Below are positions 62,003-64,000 of a DNA stretch of 64,000 bases, in pieces. Each line of letters starts with the position of its first letter. Position 1 is the first letter of the stretch. The DNA lies in contig DEXQ01000018.1 of assembly GCA_002364215.1 (NCBI GenBank), positions 427,577 to 491,576 of the forward strand, in the 5' to 3' direction. This DNA comes from Aequorivita sp. UBA3180 (GTDB lineage: Bacteria; Bacteroidota; Bacteroidia; Flavobacteriales; Flavobacteriaceae). Below the pieces are notes generated by a model, which was given only the letters and a program-made list of their open reading frames with translations, made no database searches and was not told the origin of the DNA. The position numbers and the translations under genes were made by a program.

Positions 62003-62227
62003 GGCAATCAGGTAGTTGCGTATTATTTTAAAACATGTTATGTTTGTAGTTCGCTCTTTTATATTTCCATAACAATCAGCATAACAGTGCCTTGGCCTAA
62101 AGACTAATTTAACTGTGCCTTAAAAGTCAAATTATCCCTAGAGAAAAAAAAATTGACTACTAAAAATCTAGGTTTCAAAACGTTATTATTTGTTGATAAA
62201 ATTTACCGAAAAAACCTGTTGAATAAG

Positions 62228-62258
62228 TTTGCGGGAACGGAAAAGGGTTCTATATTTG
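62228..62258 (+). promoter_or_regulatory. rRNA promoter P1
   Basis: TTTG (62228-62231), 19-bp spacer, TATATTTG (62251-62258): a complete Bacteroidota sigma-A-type promoter, 327 bp before the 16S gene. Confidence 0.85.
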
Positions 62259-62344
62259 CACCCGCTTAGAAGAACAGATTCAGACGTTCAAAAAAGCAAA
62301 AAACAACGCTCTTAAAAATTTTTGGAATATTTTTTAAAAAGGTA

Positions 62345-62374
62345 TTGCAGGTTTAAAAAAGAGTTGTACATTTG
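62345..62374 (+). promoter_or_regulatory. rRNA promoter P2
   Basis: TTG (62345-62347), 19-bp spacer, TACATTTG (62367-62374). The initial transcribed region CACCCGCTTAGA is identical to that of P1. Confidence 0.85.
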
Positions 62375-62584
62375 CACCCGCTTAGACAATGAGTGACTAT
62401 AAAACACGATTTGAAGGCGAGCAAAAGAGAGACAAAAAGTTCATTGAGATATTGAAATTGACAGCGTAGATTGGCTACCGAAAGGTAGTTGGTCAACAAA
62501 GAAAACTAAACTAAGTGAGAATCCCGAGATTTTTTTGAGAGTCGGGCTCTTTTGGTGTATGGTCGCAATATTATTGAAGATTAT

Positions 62585-64000
<1,416 letters not shown>

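Larger units (their letters stand above)
62003..62584 (+). promoter_or_regulatory. rRNA operon leader region, 582 bp without genes
   Basis: It contains two tandem promoters (listed separately), a small GNRA-type hairpin CTACC-GAAA-GGTAG (62475-62488) and a larger stem pairing CCCGA with TCGGG (~62524-62546). These could take part in processing of the pre-16S leader. No protein-coding frame is supported here. Confidence 0.7.

Overview
The window looks like one contiguous chromosome segment from a member of the Bacteroidota, family Flavobacteriaceae. The evidence is: A+T-rich DNA; many copies of the Bacteroidota -7 promoter element TAnnTTTG; A-rich translation starts; gliding genes (gldF, gldG); a TonB receptor with a carboxypeptidase-regulatory N-terminus; DUF4294 and DUF2061 proteins; and the first ~1.4 kb of a 16S rRNA gene at the right edge. 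A genus near Aequorivita is only a guess; the 16S sequence would settle it.

Layout. 1-5.4 kb: end of a SIMPL-domain gene, a periplasmic thioredoxin-like lipoprotein, a large GAF-like protein, and an HD phosphohydrolase fused to a PycTM-type membrane domain. 5.4-12.9 kb: a tandem pair of ~1,230-residue outer-membrane proteins joining a metallophosphatase, a possible kinase-like middle domain and a C-terminal beta barrel. The first copy has lost the phosphatase metal ligands. The second has lost the most conserved-looking residues of the middle domain. 12.9-18.4 kb: dps, then a sulfate-activation operon (cysQ, DUF2061, cysC, cysD, cysN), interrupted between cysD and cysN by a GxxExxY gene bounded by inverted arrays of a 9-bp repeat. 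The operon ends at a strong terminator.

18.5-34.6 kb: a Wzx/Wzy-type surface polysaccharide locus with flippase, acyltransferase, ATP-grasp enzyme, putative polymerase, two GT4 glycosyltransferases, PglC-like sugar transferase, PglD-like acetyltransferase, a second sugar transferase with no normal start codon, PglE-like aminotransferase, FlaA1/CapD-like dehydratase, then Wza, Wzc and Wzi. The PglF/E/D/C-like set predicts a diacetylbacillosamine-type first sugar. The sulfate operon upstream could supply PAPS, but no sulfotransferase or PAPS reductase is visible here.

34.6-47.5 kb: a small membrane protein with lipoate-protein ligase, a TonB receptor, an FAD oxidoreductase, an SlyD-like FKBP isomerase, a small redox island (AraC regulator, YceI, LigB-type dioxygenase, DoxX, TetR regulator), mnmE, a small lipoprotein and dnaN. 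47.6-58.3 kb: gldG, gldF, an ABM-domain monooxygenase and a SAM hydrolase on the minus strand, divergent from phoH and purC; then a PagL-like deacylase, an AGCS symporter and an MBOAT/SGNH acetylation pair. 58.4-64 kb: a secreted lipoprotein of unknown function, an M42 aminopeptidase, a DUF4294 protein, and tandem rRNA promoters driving the 16S gene. Most genes are ordinary; the best leads are the phosphatase-barrel pair, the GxxExxY cassette, the cyclase-less HD-PycTM protein and the start-less sugar transferase.
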